From Streptomyces sp. AC555_RSS877 (GTDB lineage: Bacteria > Actinomycetota > Actinomycetes > Streptomycetales > Streptomycetaceae): a stretch of DNA of 64,000 bases. The stretch lies in NCBI RefSeq assembly GCF_019049245.1, contig NZ_JAGMUK010000015.1, positions 116,759 through 180,758 of the forward strand, written 5' to 3'. Positions 52,199-60,544 of this stretch are shown here, piece after piece. Both the position numbers and the translations under genes were made by a program. The notes beneath the pieces are model-generated. The model searched no databases, was not told the origin of the DNA, and was given only the letters and a program-made list of their open reading frames with translations. How positions within the stretch are numbered: position 1 is the first letter of the stretch; each line of letters starts with the position of its first letter.

Positions 52199-53140
52199 GT
52201 GACGTCTGCCCCCCTCGCCGCCCGGCTCGGCATCCCCAGCGGGCCCCTGTTCTTCCCGGTCACCGCCTACGGCCCCGACGGCTCCCTCGACCTCGACGTC
52301 TACCGCGCGCACGTGCGTCAAGGGGTGGAGGCCGGGGCCGCCGCCGTCTTCGCGTGCTGCGGCACCGGGGAGTTCCACGCGCTGGTGCCCGAGGAGTTCG
52401 AGGCGTGCGTGCGGGCGGCGGTGCAGGAGACGGCGGGCCGGGTGCCGGTCGTCGCGGGCGCCGGATACGGCACCGCACTCGCCGTACGGTACGCACGGCT
52501 CGCCGAGGCAGCCGGGGCCGACGGCCTGCTCGCCATGCCGCCGTACCTCGTGGTCGCCGGGCAGGAGGGACTGCTGCGGCACTACCGGGACGTGGCCGCC
52601 GCGACCGCGCGGCCGATGATCGTCTACCAGCGCGACAACGCCGTGTTCACCCCCGAGACCGTCGTCGAACTGGCCCGCACGGACGGGATCATCGGCTTCA
52701 AGGACGGACTCGGCGACCTGGACCTGATGCAGCGGATCGTCAGCGCCGTACGCACCGAGGTCCCCGGCGACTTCCTCTACTTCAACGGACTGCCCACCGC
52801 CGAGCAGACCCAGCTCGCCTACCGCGGCCTCGGCATCACCCTCTACTCCTCCGCCGTCTTCTGCTTCGCGCCCGAGATCGCCCTCGCCTTCCACGAGGCC
52901 CACCGGACCGGCGACGACACCACCGCCCACCGCCTCCTCGACGGCTTCTACAAGCCCTTCGTCGAACTGCGCGCCCAGGGCCGCGGCTACGCCGTCGCCC
53001 TCGTCAAGGCCGGCGTACGGCTGCGCGGGCTCGACGTGGGACAGGTGCGGCCCCCGCTGCACGAGCCGAGAGAGGATCATGTCAAGCAGCTCGCTCAGGT
53101 GATCGAGCGCGGGTACGCGATCCTGGAGGAGAACAAGTGA
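52199..53140 (+). CDS. kdgD: 5-dehydro-4-deoxyglucarate dehydratase (313 aa)
   Basis: DHDPS-family enzyme that dehydrates and decarboxylates 5-keto-4-deoxyglucarate to alpha-ketoglutarate semialdehyde. It has CCGTGEF (about residues 53-59, the KdgD variant of GTTGE), Y143 (IVYQRDN) and the Schiff-base lysine K168 (IIGFKDGLGD). GTG 52199 follows AGGGAG. Last step of the oxidative uronate route fed by the divergent Udh; an intermediate glucarate/galactarate dehydratase is not in the window. Coupled by GTGA to the next gene. Confidence 0.93.
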   Translation: MTSAPLAARLGIPSGPLFFPVTAYGPDGSLDLDVYRAHVRQGVEAGAAAVFACCGTGEFHALVPEEFEACVRAAVQETAGRVPVVAGAGYGTALAVRYARLAEAAGADGLLAMPPYLVVAGQEGLLRHYRDVAAATARPMIVYQRDNAVFTPETVVELARTDGIIGFKDGLGDLDLMQRIVSAVRTEVPGDFLYFNGLPTAEQTQLAYRGLGITLYSSAVFCFAPEIALAFHEAHRTGDDTTAHRLLDGFYKPFVELRAQGRGYAVALVKAGVRLRGLDVGQVRPPLHEPREDHVKQLAQVIERGYAILEENK

Positions 53141-54300
53141 AGGTGTCGACGTTCGTCTACCCCTGGGACGTCAACGGCGACCCGGAGGCGCCGGGACGCA
53201 TCGCCGCGCTCGGCGTCCACCAGGTGACCCTCGCGGCCGCCTACCACTCCACCCGCGCCCTGACCCCCCGCCACCCGCGCCACCGCATCGTCACCGCCGA
53301 GCACGCGGCCGTCCTCTATCCCACGGACGGCCGTTGGCGGGGGCGGGAGCTGCGCCCGTACGCCGCCGGGGACTGGGCTCCCGGGGACGCGTTCGGCGAG
53401 GCTGCCGGTGCGCTCGCGGAGGCCGGTCTGGAGGTGCACACCTGGGTGGTCCTCGCGCACAACTCCCGTCTGGGCGCCGAACACCCCGACACCTCGGTCG
53501 TCAACGCCTACGGCGACCGCTACCCGTGGGCCCCCTGCATCGCACAGTCCGCCACGCGTGCGTACCTCGTCGACCTCGCCGCCGAGGCAGCCGTACGCCC
53601 GGGCGCGGCCGGCACCGAGCTGGAGTCCCTCGGCTGGTACGGCCTCCAGCACCTGCACGCCCACGACAAGACCGGCGGGGTCGGCCTCGGGGACGCCGGC
53701 CTGTACCTGATGGCGTTGTGCTTCTGCCCGGCCTGCCGGGAGGGGTACGGCCGACAGGGCCAGGACGCCGACGAGCTGGCGGCCGCCGTACGGGCCGCGC
53801 TGGAGCCGGTGTGGCAGGGCGCGCCCGACGACGGCGACTGGGCCGGAGTCGAGAAGCTCCTCGGGGAGGAGAAGGCGGCCGCCACGCGCGCGTGGCGCGA
53901 CGAGAGTGCCCGCACGCTCCAGGAGGCCGCCGTCGCCGCGGTCCGCGCGGCCGCTCCCGAGGGCTTCCAGGTGCTGCTGCACGCCGACCCCGTGACCCAC
54001 CACGTCGGAGCCAACCCGGGCGTCGACCCCGCGCACATCCTGTCCGTGGCGGACGGCGTGGTCGTCCCGTGCGCGGGCGGTCCCGGCCTGCTGAAGCCCT
54101 TCGCGGAACAGGGGCGCGAAGACGCCGTCATCGCCGCCAACCTCGGCGTGGTCTCGGGCATGGGCGGCAGCCCGGGCACGGTGAAGGAAGACGCCGTGCG
54201 GGCCCAGGAGCTGGGAGCAACCGAACTGCGGCTGTATCACGCCGGGTTGGCGTCGGACGACGACCTGGCGGCGGTCCGCAAGGGGCTCAGCGAGCTCTGA
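53137..54300 (+). CDS. Conserved protein of unknown function coupled to kdgD (387 aa)
   Basis: GTG at 53137 overlaps the kdgD stop. The N-terminus VKVSTFVYPWDVNGDPEAPGRIAALGVHQVTLAAAYHS and later WVVLAHNSRLGAEHP, a CFCPAC cysteine pair (about residue 198) and VVVPCAGG-type strands suggest a TIM-barrel fold like glycoside-hydrolase-related or sugar-lactone proteins, but I cannot name a family. No signal peptide. Tight coupling to KdgD suggests a role in uronate/aldarate breakdown, possibly lactone or isomer handling; this is inference only. Confidence 0.78.
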   Translation: MKVSTFVYPWDVNGDPEAPGRIAALGVHQVTLAAAYHSTRALTPRHPRHRIVTAEHAAVLYPTDGRWRGRELRPYAAGDWAPGDAFGEAAGALAEAGLEVHTWVVLAHNSRLGAEHPDTSVVNAYGDRYPWAPCIAQSATRAYLVDLAAEAAVRPGAAGTELESLGWYGLQHLHAHDKTGGVGLGDAGLYLMALCFCPACREGYGRQGQDADELAAAVRAALEPVWQGAPDDGDWAGVEKLLGEEKAAATRAWRDESARTLQEAAVAAVRAAAPEGFQVLLHADPVTHHVGANPGVDPAHILSVADGVVVPCAGGPGLLKPFAEQGREDAVIAANLGVVSGMGGSPGTVKEDAVRAQELGATELRLYHAGLASDDDLAAVRKGLSEL

Positions 54301-54641
54301 GCCGGGCCGGAGGCGGGTGTGAGGGCGACCGACCCGGCGCCCCGGACGGCGCCGAGGACGCCGGCGCCCGCGGGGGAGTGGCCGACGACGTCTGCCGCCG
54401 TCAGTCGGATCAGCCGGCCGAACCGGGCCCGCACGCACGCGTGCAGCAGGGCTGCACCCACGAAGGTCACCGCGCCCAGGAGAGCGACGGCCGGACCGCC
54501 GTGCGCCAGGTGGCCGGGCGCCCTCGGTTCGCAGTGCCGGGCCTGTCCGTACGGCAGATGTCGAGGCCGACGTGCGATGAGTTTTCGGGATGAGGACGGT
54601 CCCCCCTTCGAGGAGAGTCCGCATCCCGGAGGAGCACGCAC
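54301..54641. other. Gap with possible minus-strand gene remnant
   Basis: About 340 bases with no convincing complete gene. On the minus strand around 54300-54500 one frame encodes a hydrophobic stretch (VALLGAVTFVGAALLHACVRARFGRLIRLT) with high G/C third positions, but it lacks a good start and runs into the neighbouring gene end. It could be a decayed small membrane protein. Confidence 0.3.
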
Positions 54642-55235
54642 ATGACCGACCCGACGACCTTCGACCTCGGACCGCAGACCCGGATCATCGCGCGCCTCGC
54701 GGAGGGCGTGAGCGACGAGCAGCTCACGGCCCCGACGCCCTGCCCAAAGATGGCGCTGCGCAACCTGCTGGGGCATCTGATCGGCCTGTCCGTCGCCTTC
54801 CGTGACGCCGGCCGCAAGGACCTGGGCGTCACGACCGACACCAGCCCGGACACGGCCGTACCCGACATCGCCCCCGGCTGGCGCGAGGAGCTGCCGAAGA
54901 ACCTCGACGAGCTCGCCGACGCCTGGCGCGACCCGGCCGCCTGGACCGGCATGACCCGCGCGGGCGGCGTGGATCTGCCGGGCGCGGTCGCCGCCGCGGT
55001 CGCGGTCGACGAGCTGGTCATCCACGGCTGGGACCTGGCCCGCGCCACCGGGCAGCCGTACGCCCCGGACCCCACCGCCCTGCAGGCGTCGTACGACTTC
55101 CTCCTCGCCTCCGCCGACGACCCCGGCCGCGGCGAGATCTTCGGCCCGATCGTCCCGGTCCCCGCCAAGGCCTCGCTGCTCGACCGGGCGGTGGGGCTGA
55201 GCGGACGCGACCCGGGGTGGACGCCGAGGCCGTAG
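54642..55235 (+). CDS. TIGR03086/maleylpyruvate-isomerase-fold (DinB-like) protein (197 aa)
   Basis: Four-helix-bundle metal-binding family of actinobacteria, often mycothiol-dependent. Conserved His positions are in LLGHLIGLSVAFRD (about residue 46) and VAVDELVIHGWDLARATGQ (about 125-143), with the family start LGPQTRIIARLAEGVSDEQLTAPTPCP. ATG 54642 follows GGAGGAGC. Function unknown; a thiol transferase or detoxification role is usual for relatives. Confidence 0.87.
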   Translation: MTDPTTFDLGPQTRIIARLAEGVSDEQLTAPTPCPKMALRNLLGHLIGLSVAFRDAGRKDLGVTTDTSPDTAVPDIAPGWREELPKNLDELADAWRDPAAWTGMTRAGGVDLPGAVAAAVAVDELVIHGWDLARATGQPYAPDPTALQASYDFLLASADDPGRGEIFGPIVPVPAKASLLDRAVGLSGRDPGWTPRP

Positions 55236-55283
55236 TCGTAGTCGGCGGGCGTGCGGCCCGGGGCGGCGAACTACGCTTCCCAC

Positions 55284-56042
55284 ATGCCCCTCGCGCTCAC
55301 CCTCACCGTCCTCGGCACCGCCTCCCCGCACCCGCAGCCGGACCGGCCCTGCTCCGGCTATCTGGTGCGTGGTGGCGGTGCCGAGGTGTGGGTGGACGCC
55401 GGGCCCGGGACCTTCGCGGAGTTGCAGCGGCACACCGATCCCGCGCGGCTCAGCGCCATCTGGATCTCCCATCTGCACGCCGATCACCACGCCGATCTGC
55501 TCTCCGCCGTCTACGGGCTCGCCTACGGCGGGCTCACCCCGGCCGCCCCCATCCCGGTCTACGCCCCGGCCGGCTGCGCCGAGCGCCTCGCCGGGTTCTT
55601 CGGGCGGCCGGACGCCGGGTCCCTGAGCGGCATCCTCGACTTCCGGACCCTGCACGACGGCCACACCACGCGGCACGGCGAACTGGTCCTCACCGCGCAC
55701 GCCGTCACGCACGACGTCGAGGCCTATGGCCTGCGCGCCGCAACCGGCGGACGCACCCTCGCCTACTCCGGTGACAGCGGGCCCTGTGCCGCGCTCACCG
55801 AACTCGCCCTGAACGCCGACCTGTTCCTCTGCGAGGCCGACATCGACGCGCATCGCGAAGGCGAACAGGTGCATCTGACCCCCGAGGACGTCGGCGACAC
55901 CGCCCGTGCGGCCGGCGTGGGGCAGCTGCTCGTGACGCATGTCGGGCCCACGCTCACCCCCGAGGCGGCGACCGCCCGTGCCGCCTCGGTCTTCGGCGGG
56001 CCGACCGCCGCCGCCCGGATTGGGGAGACCCGCTCCGTCTGA
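55284..56042 (+). CDS. Metallo-beta-lactamase-fold hydrolase (252 aa)
   Basis: Zinc hydrolase with the family motif SHLHADHHADL (about residues 63-73), TVLGTASPHPQPDRPCSGYLV at the N-terminus, YSGDSGPC (about 163-170) with the later Asp and TSHVGPT-like VTHVGPTLTPEA near the C-terminus. It resembles the RNase Z/ElaC-like MBL group of small cytoplasmic hydrolases. Start ATG 55284 is a compromise; no strong Shine-Dalgarno. Substrate unknown. Confidence 0.88.
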   Translation: MPLALTLTVLGTASPHPQPDRPCSGYLVRGGGAEVWVDAGPGTFAELQRHTDPARLSAIWISHLHADHHADLLSAVYGLAYGGLTPAAPIPVYAPAGCAERLAGFFGRPDAGSLSGILDFRTLHDGHTTRHGELVLTAHAVTHDVEAYGLRAATGGRTLAYSGDSGPCAALTELALNADLFLCEADIDAHREGEQVHLTPEDVGDTARAAGVGQLLVTHVGPTLTPEAATARAASVFGGPTAAARIGETRSV

Positions 56043-56121
56043 CGCCGTCTTTGCCGCAACCTGACCTTCCTTTGTCAGAAGCATTGACGAAACACGCGCG
56101 CCCTCCCTACCTTCAACGCGT

Positions 56122-56176
56122 CGTACTTCGTACGTCATATATGAGACGCGATACGTGAGATCCGATACGCGATATC
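56122..56176. promoter_or_regulatory. Repeat-rich leader of the GntR/pectin operon
   Basis: CGTAC-TTC-GTACG perfect inverted repeat at 56122-56134, then CGATACG at 56149 and 56163 and CGATATC at 56170, all before the GntR ATG at 56189. A TATATG near 56138 may be a -10. A plausible autoregulatory GntR site cluster. Confidence 0.45.
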
Positions 56177-56188
56177 CGAGAGGCGCGC

Positions 56189-56857
56189 ATGACCTCTGTG
56201 CCCACGCCGATCCCCTCCCGCACGCAGTACGTGCTGGAAGGGATCAAACACCGCATCCTCACCGGGCAGTTGACCCCGGGGCAGGCTCTGGTCGAGACCG
56301 AGCTCGCCGCACAGTTCGGGGTGTCCAAGACCCCGGTGCGCGAGGCCCTCAAGACCCTGGCCGGCACCGGGCTCGTCGTGATGAACCAGTACAAGGGCGT
56401 CACGGTGCGCATGGTGGACGCGGACATGGCGCGCGAGGTCTACGACGTCCGGCTGCTCCTGGAGCCCGAGGCGCTGAAGCGCGCCGTGCAGCGTGGGGCG
56501 TCCCTCGACGCCGCCCGCTCCGCGCTGACCAGGGCCGACGAGGCCACCGACACCGCCGAACGCTCCCTGGCCAACCGGGAGTTCCACCGCGCCCTCTATC
56601 TGCCCTGCGGCAATCCGCTGCTCGGCCGGATGCTCGACGAGGTGCGCGACCAGGCGGCCCTCGTCTCCGCCGTCGCCTGGGCGGCCTCGCCGTCCTGGGA
56701 GCGGGAGGCCGGCGAGCACCGGGAGATCCTGCGGCTCGCCCTCGCCGGTGACGCCGACGGAGCCGCCCGCGCCCTTCACTCGCACATCGGGTCGTTCGTG
56801 CAGCGGGCCTTTCCGCATGCGGAGTCCGAGGCCCAGGGAGAGGACGGTCAGGCATGA
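56189..56857 (+). CDS. GntR/FadR-type regulator heading the pectin operon (222 aa)
   Basis: wHTH (about residues 12-75: QYVLEGIKHRILTGQLTPGQALVETELAAQFGVSKTPVREALKTLAGTGLV) and an FCD domain with the metal-ligand pattern (D/H in ANREFHRALYL, GEHREILRLAL, LHSHIGSF). It overlaps the next gene by four bases, so it is the first gene of the catabolic operon and probably its repressor, released by an acid sugar intermediate. Repeats lie just upstream. Confidence 0.92.
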   Translation: MTSVPTPIPSRTQYVLEGIKHRILTGQLTPGQALVETELAAQFGVSKTPVREALKTLAGTGLVVMNQYKGVTVRMVDADMAREVYDVRLLLEPEALKRAVQRGASLDAARSALTRADEATDTAERSLANREFHRALYLPCGNPLLGRMLDEVRDQAALVSAVAWAASPSWEREAGEHREILRLALAGDADGAARALHSHIGSFVQRAFPHAESEAQGEDGQA

Positions 56858-57762
56858 CAACGACGTTCGAGACCCAGCGGACGGCCCTGGCCGACGTGGT
56901 GGCGATCCCGGTGACCCCGTTCGCCGAGGACGGCCGCCTCGACCAGGACACCCACCGGGCCCTGCTGCGTCGTCTGCTCGACGGAGGAGTCAGGACCCTC
57001 ACCCCCAACGGCAACACCGGGGAGTTCTACGCCCTCACCCCCCGGGAGCGGCAGCTCGTCACCGAGTGGACCATCGACGAGGCCGGCGACCGTGCCGTGA
57101 TCCTCGTCGGGGTCGGACACGACGTGCCGACCGCCATCGCCTCCGCACGGCACGCCCGTGAGCAGGGCGCCCAGATGGTCATGGTCCACCAGCCCGTCCA
57201 CCCCTACGTCTCGCAGAGCGGCTGGGTCGACTACCACCGCGCGATCGCCGAGGCGGTGCCCGAGCTGGGCGTCGTCCCGTACATCCGCAACGCCCAACTG
57301 CACGGCGTCCGCCTCGCCGAACTCGCCGACGCCTGCCCGAACGTCATCGGCGTGAAGTACGCGGTCCCGGACGCGGCCAGATTCGCGGCGTTCGCCCGCG
57401 ACGCCGGCCTCGACCGTTTCGTGTGGGTCGCAGGCCTCGCCGAGCCGTACGCCCCCTCGTACTTCTCCGCGGGCGCCACCGGCTTCACCTCCGGACTGGT
57501 GAACGTCGCCCCGTCCGTCTCGCTGAACATGATCGAAGCGCTGCGGTCCGGCGACTTCCCGGGCGCGATGAAGGTCTGGGAGCAGATCCGCCGGTTCGAG
57601 GAACTGCGCGCCGCGAACGGCTCCGCCAACAACGTCACCGTCGTCAAGGAAGCTCTCGCCTCCCTCGGTCTGTGCCGCCGCGAGGTCCGGCCGCCGAGCA
57701 GGCACCTGCCCGAGGACGAGCGGGCGGAAGTCGCCGCGATAGCCGCCGGGTGGTCGATGTGA
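56854..57762 (+). CDS. DHDPS/NAL-family lyase or dehydratase of sugar-acid catabolism (302 aa)
   Basis: Class I Schiff-base enzyme. PNGNTGEFYAL (about residues 51-61), Y143 (VVPYIRN) and K168 (VIGVKYAVPD) are the expected catalytic set, but the GNTGE motif and YIRN differ from DapA and KdgD. Next to an L-arabinonate-dehydratase-like gene, it could be 2-keto-3-deoxy-L-arabonate dehydratase, or a KDG-type aldolase. Coupled to GntR (ATGA) and to the dehydratase (GTGA). Confidence 0.85.
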   Translation: MTTTFETQRTALADVVAIPVTPFAEDGRLDQDTHRALLRRLLDGGVRTLTPNGNTGEFYALTPRERQLVTEWTIDEAGDRAVILVGVGHDVPTAIASARHAREQGAQMVMVHQPVHPYVSQSGWVDYHRAIAEAVPELGVVPYIRNAQLHGVRLAELADACPNVIGVKYAVPDAARFAAFARDAGLDRFVWVAGLAEPYAPSYFSAGATGFTSGLVNVAPSVSLNMIEALRSGDFPGAMKVWEQIRRFEELRAANGSANNVTVVKEALASLGLCRREVRPPSRHLPEDERAEVAAIAAGWSM

Positions 57763-59495
57763 ACGGGCCGGTCAGAAAGCGCCCCGAGGACCTCAGAAGC
57801 CACCAGTGGTACGGCACCGACGGCCTGCGCTCCTTCAGCCACCGCGCGCGTACCCGGCAGCTCGGCTACCTGCCCGAGGAGCACCTGGGCAAGCCGGTCA
57901 TCGCGATCCTCAACACCTGGTCCGACATCAACCCCTGCCACGTCCATCTGCGGGACCGCGCGCAGGCCGTGAAGCGGGGGGTGTGGCAGGCCGGAGGTTT
58001 CCCGCTCGAGTTCCCGGTCTCCACGCTCAGCGAGACCTTCCAGAAGCCGACCCCGATGCTCTACCGCAACATGCTGGCGATGGAGACCGAGGAGCTGCTG
58101 CGGTCCTACCCGGTCGACGGGGCCGTCCTCATGGGCGGCTGCGACAAGTCCACGCCCGCGCTCCTCATGGGTGCCGCGACCGTCGACCTGCCCGCCGTCT
58201 TCGTGCCGGCCGGGCCCATGCTGCCGGGCCACTGGCGCAACGAGATCCTCGGCTCCGGCACCGACATGTGGAAGTACTGGGACGACAAGCGGGCCGGCCT
58301 CATCGGCGACTGCGAGATGACCGAACTGGAGTCCGGGCTCGCCCGCTCTCCCGGTCACTGCATGACGATGGGGACGGCGTCCACGCTGACCGCCGCCGCC
58401 GAGGCCCTCGGCGTCACGGTCCCGGGCGCCTCCAGCATCCCGGCCGTCGATTCCGGGCACGACCGGATGGCCGCCGCCGCGGGCCTCAGGATCGTCGAAC
58501 TGGTCCACAAGGACCGCAGGCTGAGCGAGATCCTCACCCGTGACGCCTTCGAGGACGCGGTCACCACCGTGCTCGGCCTCGGCGGCTCCACCAACGCGGT
58601 GATCCACCTGATCGCCATGGCGGGCCGGGCCGGAGTCAAGCTCACCCTGGACGACTTCGACCGCATCGCCCGCACGGTCCCGGTGCTCGCCAACGTACGG
58701 CCCGGCGGACAGACCTACCTGATGGAGGACTTCCACTTCGCCGGCGGTCTGCCCGGTTTCCTCTCCCGGATCCCGGACCTGCTCCACCTGGAGCGGCCGA
58801 CCGTCTCGTACGACACCCTGCGCGAGCAGATCGCCGGTGCGCAGGTGCACAACGACGACGTCATCCGGCTCCGGGACAACCCGGTCGCGAACGAGGGCGG
58901 GGTCGCCGTCCTGCGCGGCAACCTCTGCCCGGACGGCGCGGTCATCAAGCACATCTCCGCCGAGCCGCACCTGCTCAAGCACACCGGTCCCGCGGTCGTC
59001 TTCGACGACTACCGGACCATGCAGCGGACCATCAACGACCCGTCGCTGAACATCACCGCCGAGAGCGTGCTGGTGCTGCGCAACGCCGGGCCCAAGGGCG
59101 GACCGGGCATGCCCGAGTACGGCATGCTGCCCATCCCCGACCACCTGCTCAAGCAGGGGGTGCGGGACATGGTCCGGATCTCCGACGCCCGGATGAGCGG
59201 CACGAGTTACGGCGCGTGCGTCCTGCACGTGGCACCCGAGTCGTACATCGGCGGACCGCTGGCCCTCGTCCGGACCGGCGACAGCATCACCCTCGACGTC
59301 GACGCCCGCGCCCTCCATCTGGACGTGGACGACGAGGAGCTGGAGCGCCGCCGGGCCGAGTGGACACCGCCGCCGGTGCGCTACGAGCGCGGCTACGGCG
59401 CGCTCTACAACGAACAGATCACCCAGGCCGACACGGGCTGCGACTTCGAGTTCCTGGCCCGCCCCGGCAAGGTGCAGGACCCGTACGCGGGCTGA
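57759..59495 (+). CDS. IlvD/EDD-family sugar-acid dehydratase, L-arabinonate dehydratase-like (578 aa)
   Basis: [2Fe-2S] dehydratase of aldonic acids to 2-keto-3-deoxy acids. Putative cluster cysteines C60 (DINPCHVH), C128 (GGCDKS) and C201 (SPGHCMTMG) have the same spacing I recall for Rhizobium L-arabinonate dehydratase (C59, C127, C200), and K130 next to C128 fits the Mg-binding lysine. Length also fits. GTG 57759 overlaps the upstream stop; GTG 57750 is an alternative. Substrate (arabinonate, xylonate, galactonate) cannot be fixed from sequence. Confidence 0.9.
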   Translation: MNGPVRKRPEDLRSHQWYGTDGLRSFSHRARTRQLGYLPEEHLGKPVIAILNTWSDINPCHVHLRDRAQAVKRGVWQAGGFPLEFPVSTLSETFQKPTPMLYRNMLAMETEELLRSYPVDGAVLMGGCDKSTPALLMGAATVDLPAVFVPAGPMLPGHWRNEILGSGTDMWKYWDDKRAGLIGDCEMTELESGLARSPGHCMTMGTASTLTAAAEALGVTVPGASSIPAVDSGHDRMAAAAGLRIVELVHKDRRLSEILTRDAFEDAVTTVLGLGGSTNAVIHLIAMAGRAGVKLTLDDFDRIARTVPVLANVRPGGQTYLMEDFHFAGGLPGFLSRIPDLLHLERPTVSYDTLREQIAGAQVHNDDVIRLRDNPVANEGGVAVLRGNLCPDGAVIKHISAEPHLLKHTGPAVVFDDYRTMQRTINDPSLNITAESVLVLRNAGPKGGPGMPEYGMLPIPDHLLKQGVRDMVRISDARMSGTSYGACVLHVAPESYIGGPLALVRTGDSITLDVDARALHLDVDDEELERRRAEWTPPPVRYERGYGALYNEQITQADTGCDFEFLARPGKVQDPYAG

Positions 59496-59542
59496 ACCGC
59501 CCTGTCCCTCACCAGGACAAGAACCGGGCGCGCCCTGAGAGA

Positions 59543-59550
59543 AAGCGCTT
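59543..59550. promoter_or_regulatory. LacI-type operator core in the dehydratase-permease gap
   Basis: AAGCGCTT within GAGAAAGCGCTTCAC is a palindrome with the central CG of LacI-family operators. It sits in the only long gap (113 bases) of this operon, 59 bases before the first permease, and may mark an internal promoter under a second regulator. Confidence 0.45.
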
Positions 59551-59608
59551 CACCCGAACGCGAGACACCGCACCACAACGCACGACGTACCAGAAACGGA
59601 GAACAGTC

Positions 59609-60544
59609 ATGGCCCAAGCCGCCGCCGTGGCGAAACCGCCGGGGCCACCCCGGCGACGCCGTGCCTCCGCCACGCCGCGCAGGCTCCCTTACCTGCTGAT
59701 CGCGCCGGCGGCCCTGCTCATGCTGGGCTTCATCGCCTACCCGGTCATCAGCGTCTTCTACTACAGCCTGCAGAACTACAACCCCACCAAACCGTGGCGG
59801 AACGGCTATGCGGGCTTCGACAACTTCGTCCACGCCTTCACCGACGACCCCATCTTCTGGGACACGCTGACCTTCAGTGCCAAGTGGGTCTTCGTCGAGG
59901 TCGGGCTCCAGCTGATGTTCGGTCTGGCGCTGGCCCTCATCGTCAACCAGACCTTCGTGGGCCGCTCGCTCGGACGCGCCATGGTCTTCTCCCCGTGGGC
60001 CGTCTCCGGCGTGCTCACCTCCGCGATCTGGGTGCTGCTCTACAACTCCCAGACGGGCATCACCCGTTACCTCGCGGACATGGGCATCGGCAGCTACGGC
60101 ACCAGCTGGCTGTCGGACACCTCGACCGTGTTCTCGGCGGCGGTCGTCGCCGACCTGTGGCGCGGTGTCCCCTTCTTCGCGATCCTCATCCTCGCCGACC
60201 TGCAGTCCGTCTCGAAGGACCTGTACGAGGCCGCCGAGGTCGACGGGGCGAGCCGGATCAAGCAGTTCTGGCACATCACGCTGCCGCACCTGAAGGACGC
60301 GATCATCCTGTCCACGCTGCTGCGAGCGGTGTGGGAGTTCAACAACGTCGACCTCCTCTACACCCTCACGGGCGGCGGACCGGCCGGCGAGACGACGACA
60401 CTCCCGCTCTACATCGCCAACACCAGCGTCGACGCCCACAACTTCGGCTACGCGTCCGCCCTGACCACGGTGGCGTTCGTGATCCTGCTCTTCTGCTCGA
60501 TGGTCTATCTGCGCCTGAGCAAGTTCGGAGGTGGGGACAAGTGA
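59609..60544 (+). CDS. Carbohydrate ABC permease, MalF type (311 aa)
   Basis: Six helices after a basic Pro-rich tail (PPRRRRASATPRR). The EAA loop is YEAAEVDGASRIKQFWHITLPHLKDAI near residues 206-232, with SVFYYSLQNYNPTKPW after the first span. GGAGA precedes the ATG. No binding protein is seen before the window end; it may lie beyond. Probably imports oligogalacturonide or other pectin fragments, by context only. Confidence 0.92.
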   Translation: MAQAAAVAKPPGPPRRRRASATPRRLPYLLIAPAALLMLGFIAYPVISVFYYSLQNYNPTKPWRNGYAGFDNFVHAFTDDPIFWDTLTFSAKWVFVEVGLQLMFGLALALIVNQTFVGRSLGRAMVFSPWAVSGVLTSAIWVLLYNSQTGITRYLADMGIGSYGTSWLSDTSTVFSAAVVADLWRGVPFFAILILADLQSVSKDLYEAAEVDGASRIKQFWHITLPHLKDAIILSTLLRAVWEFNNVDLLYTLTGGGPAGETTTLPLYIANTSVDAHNFGYASALTTVAFVILLFCSMVYLRLSKFGGGDK

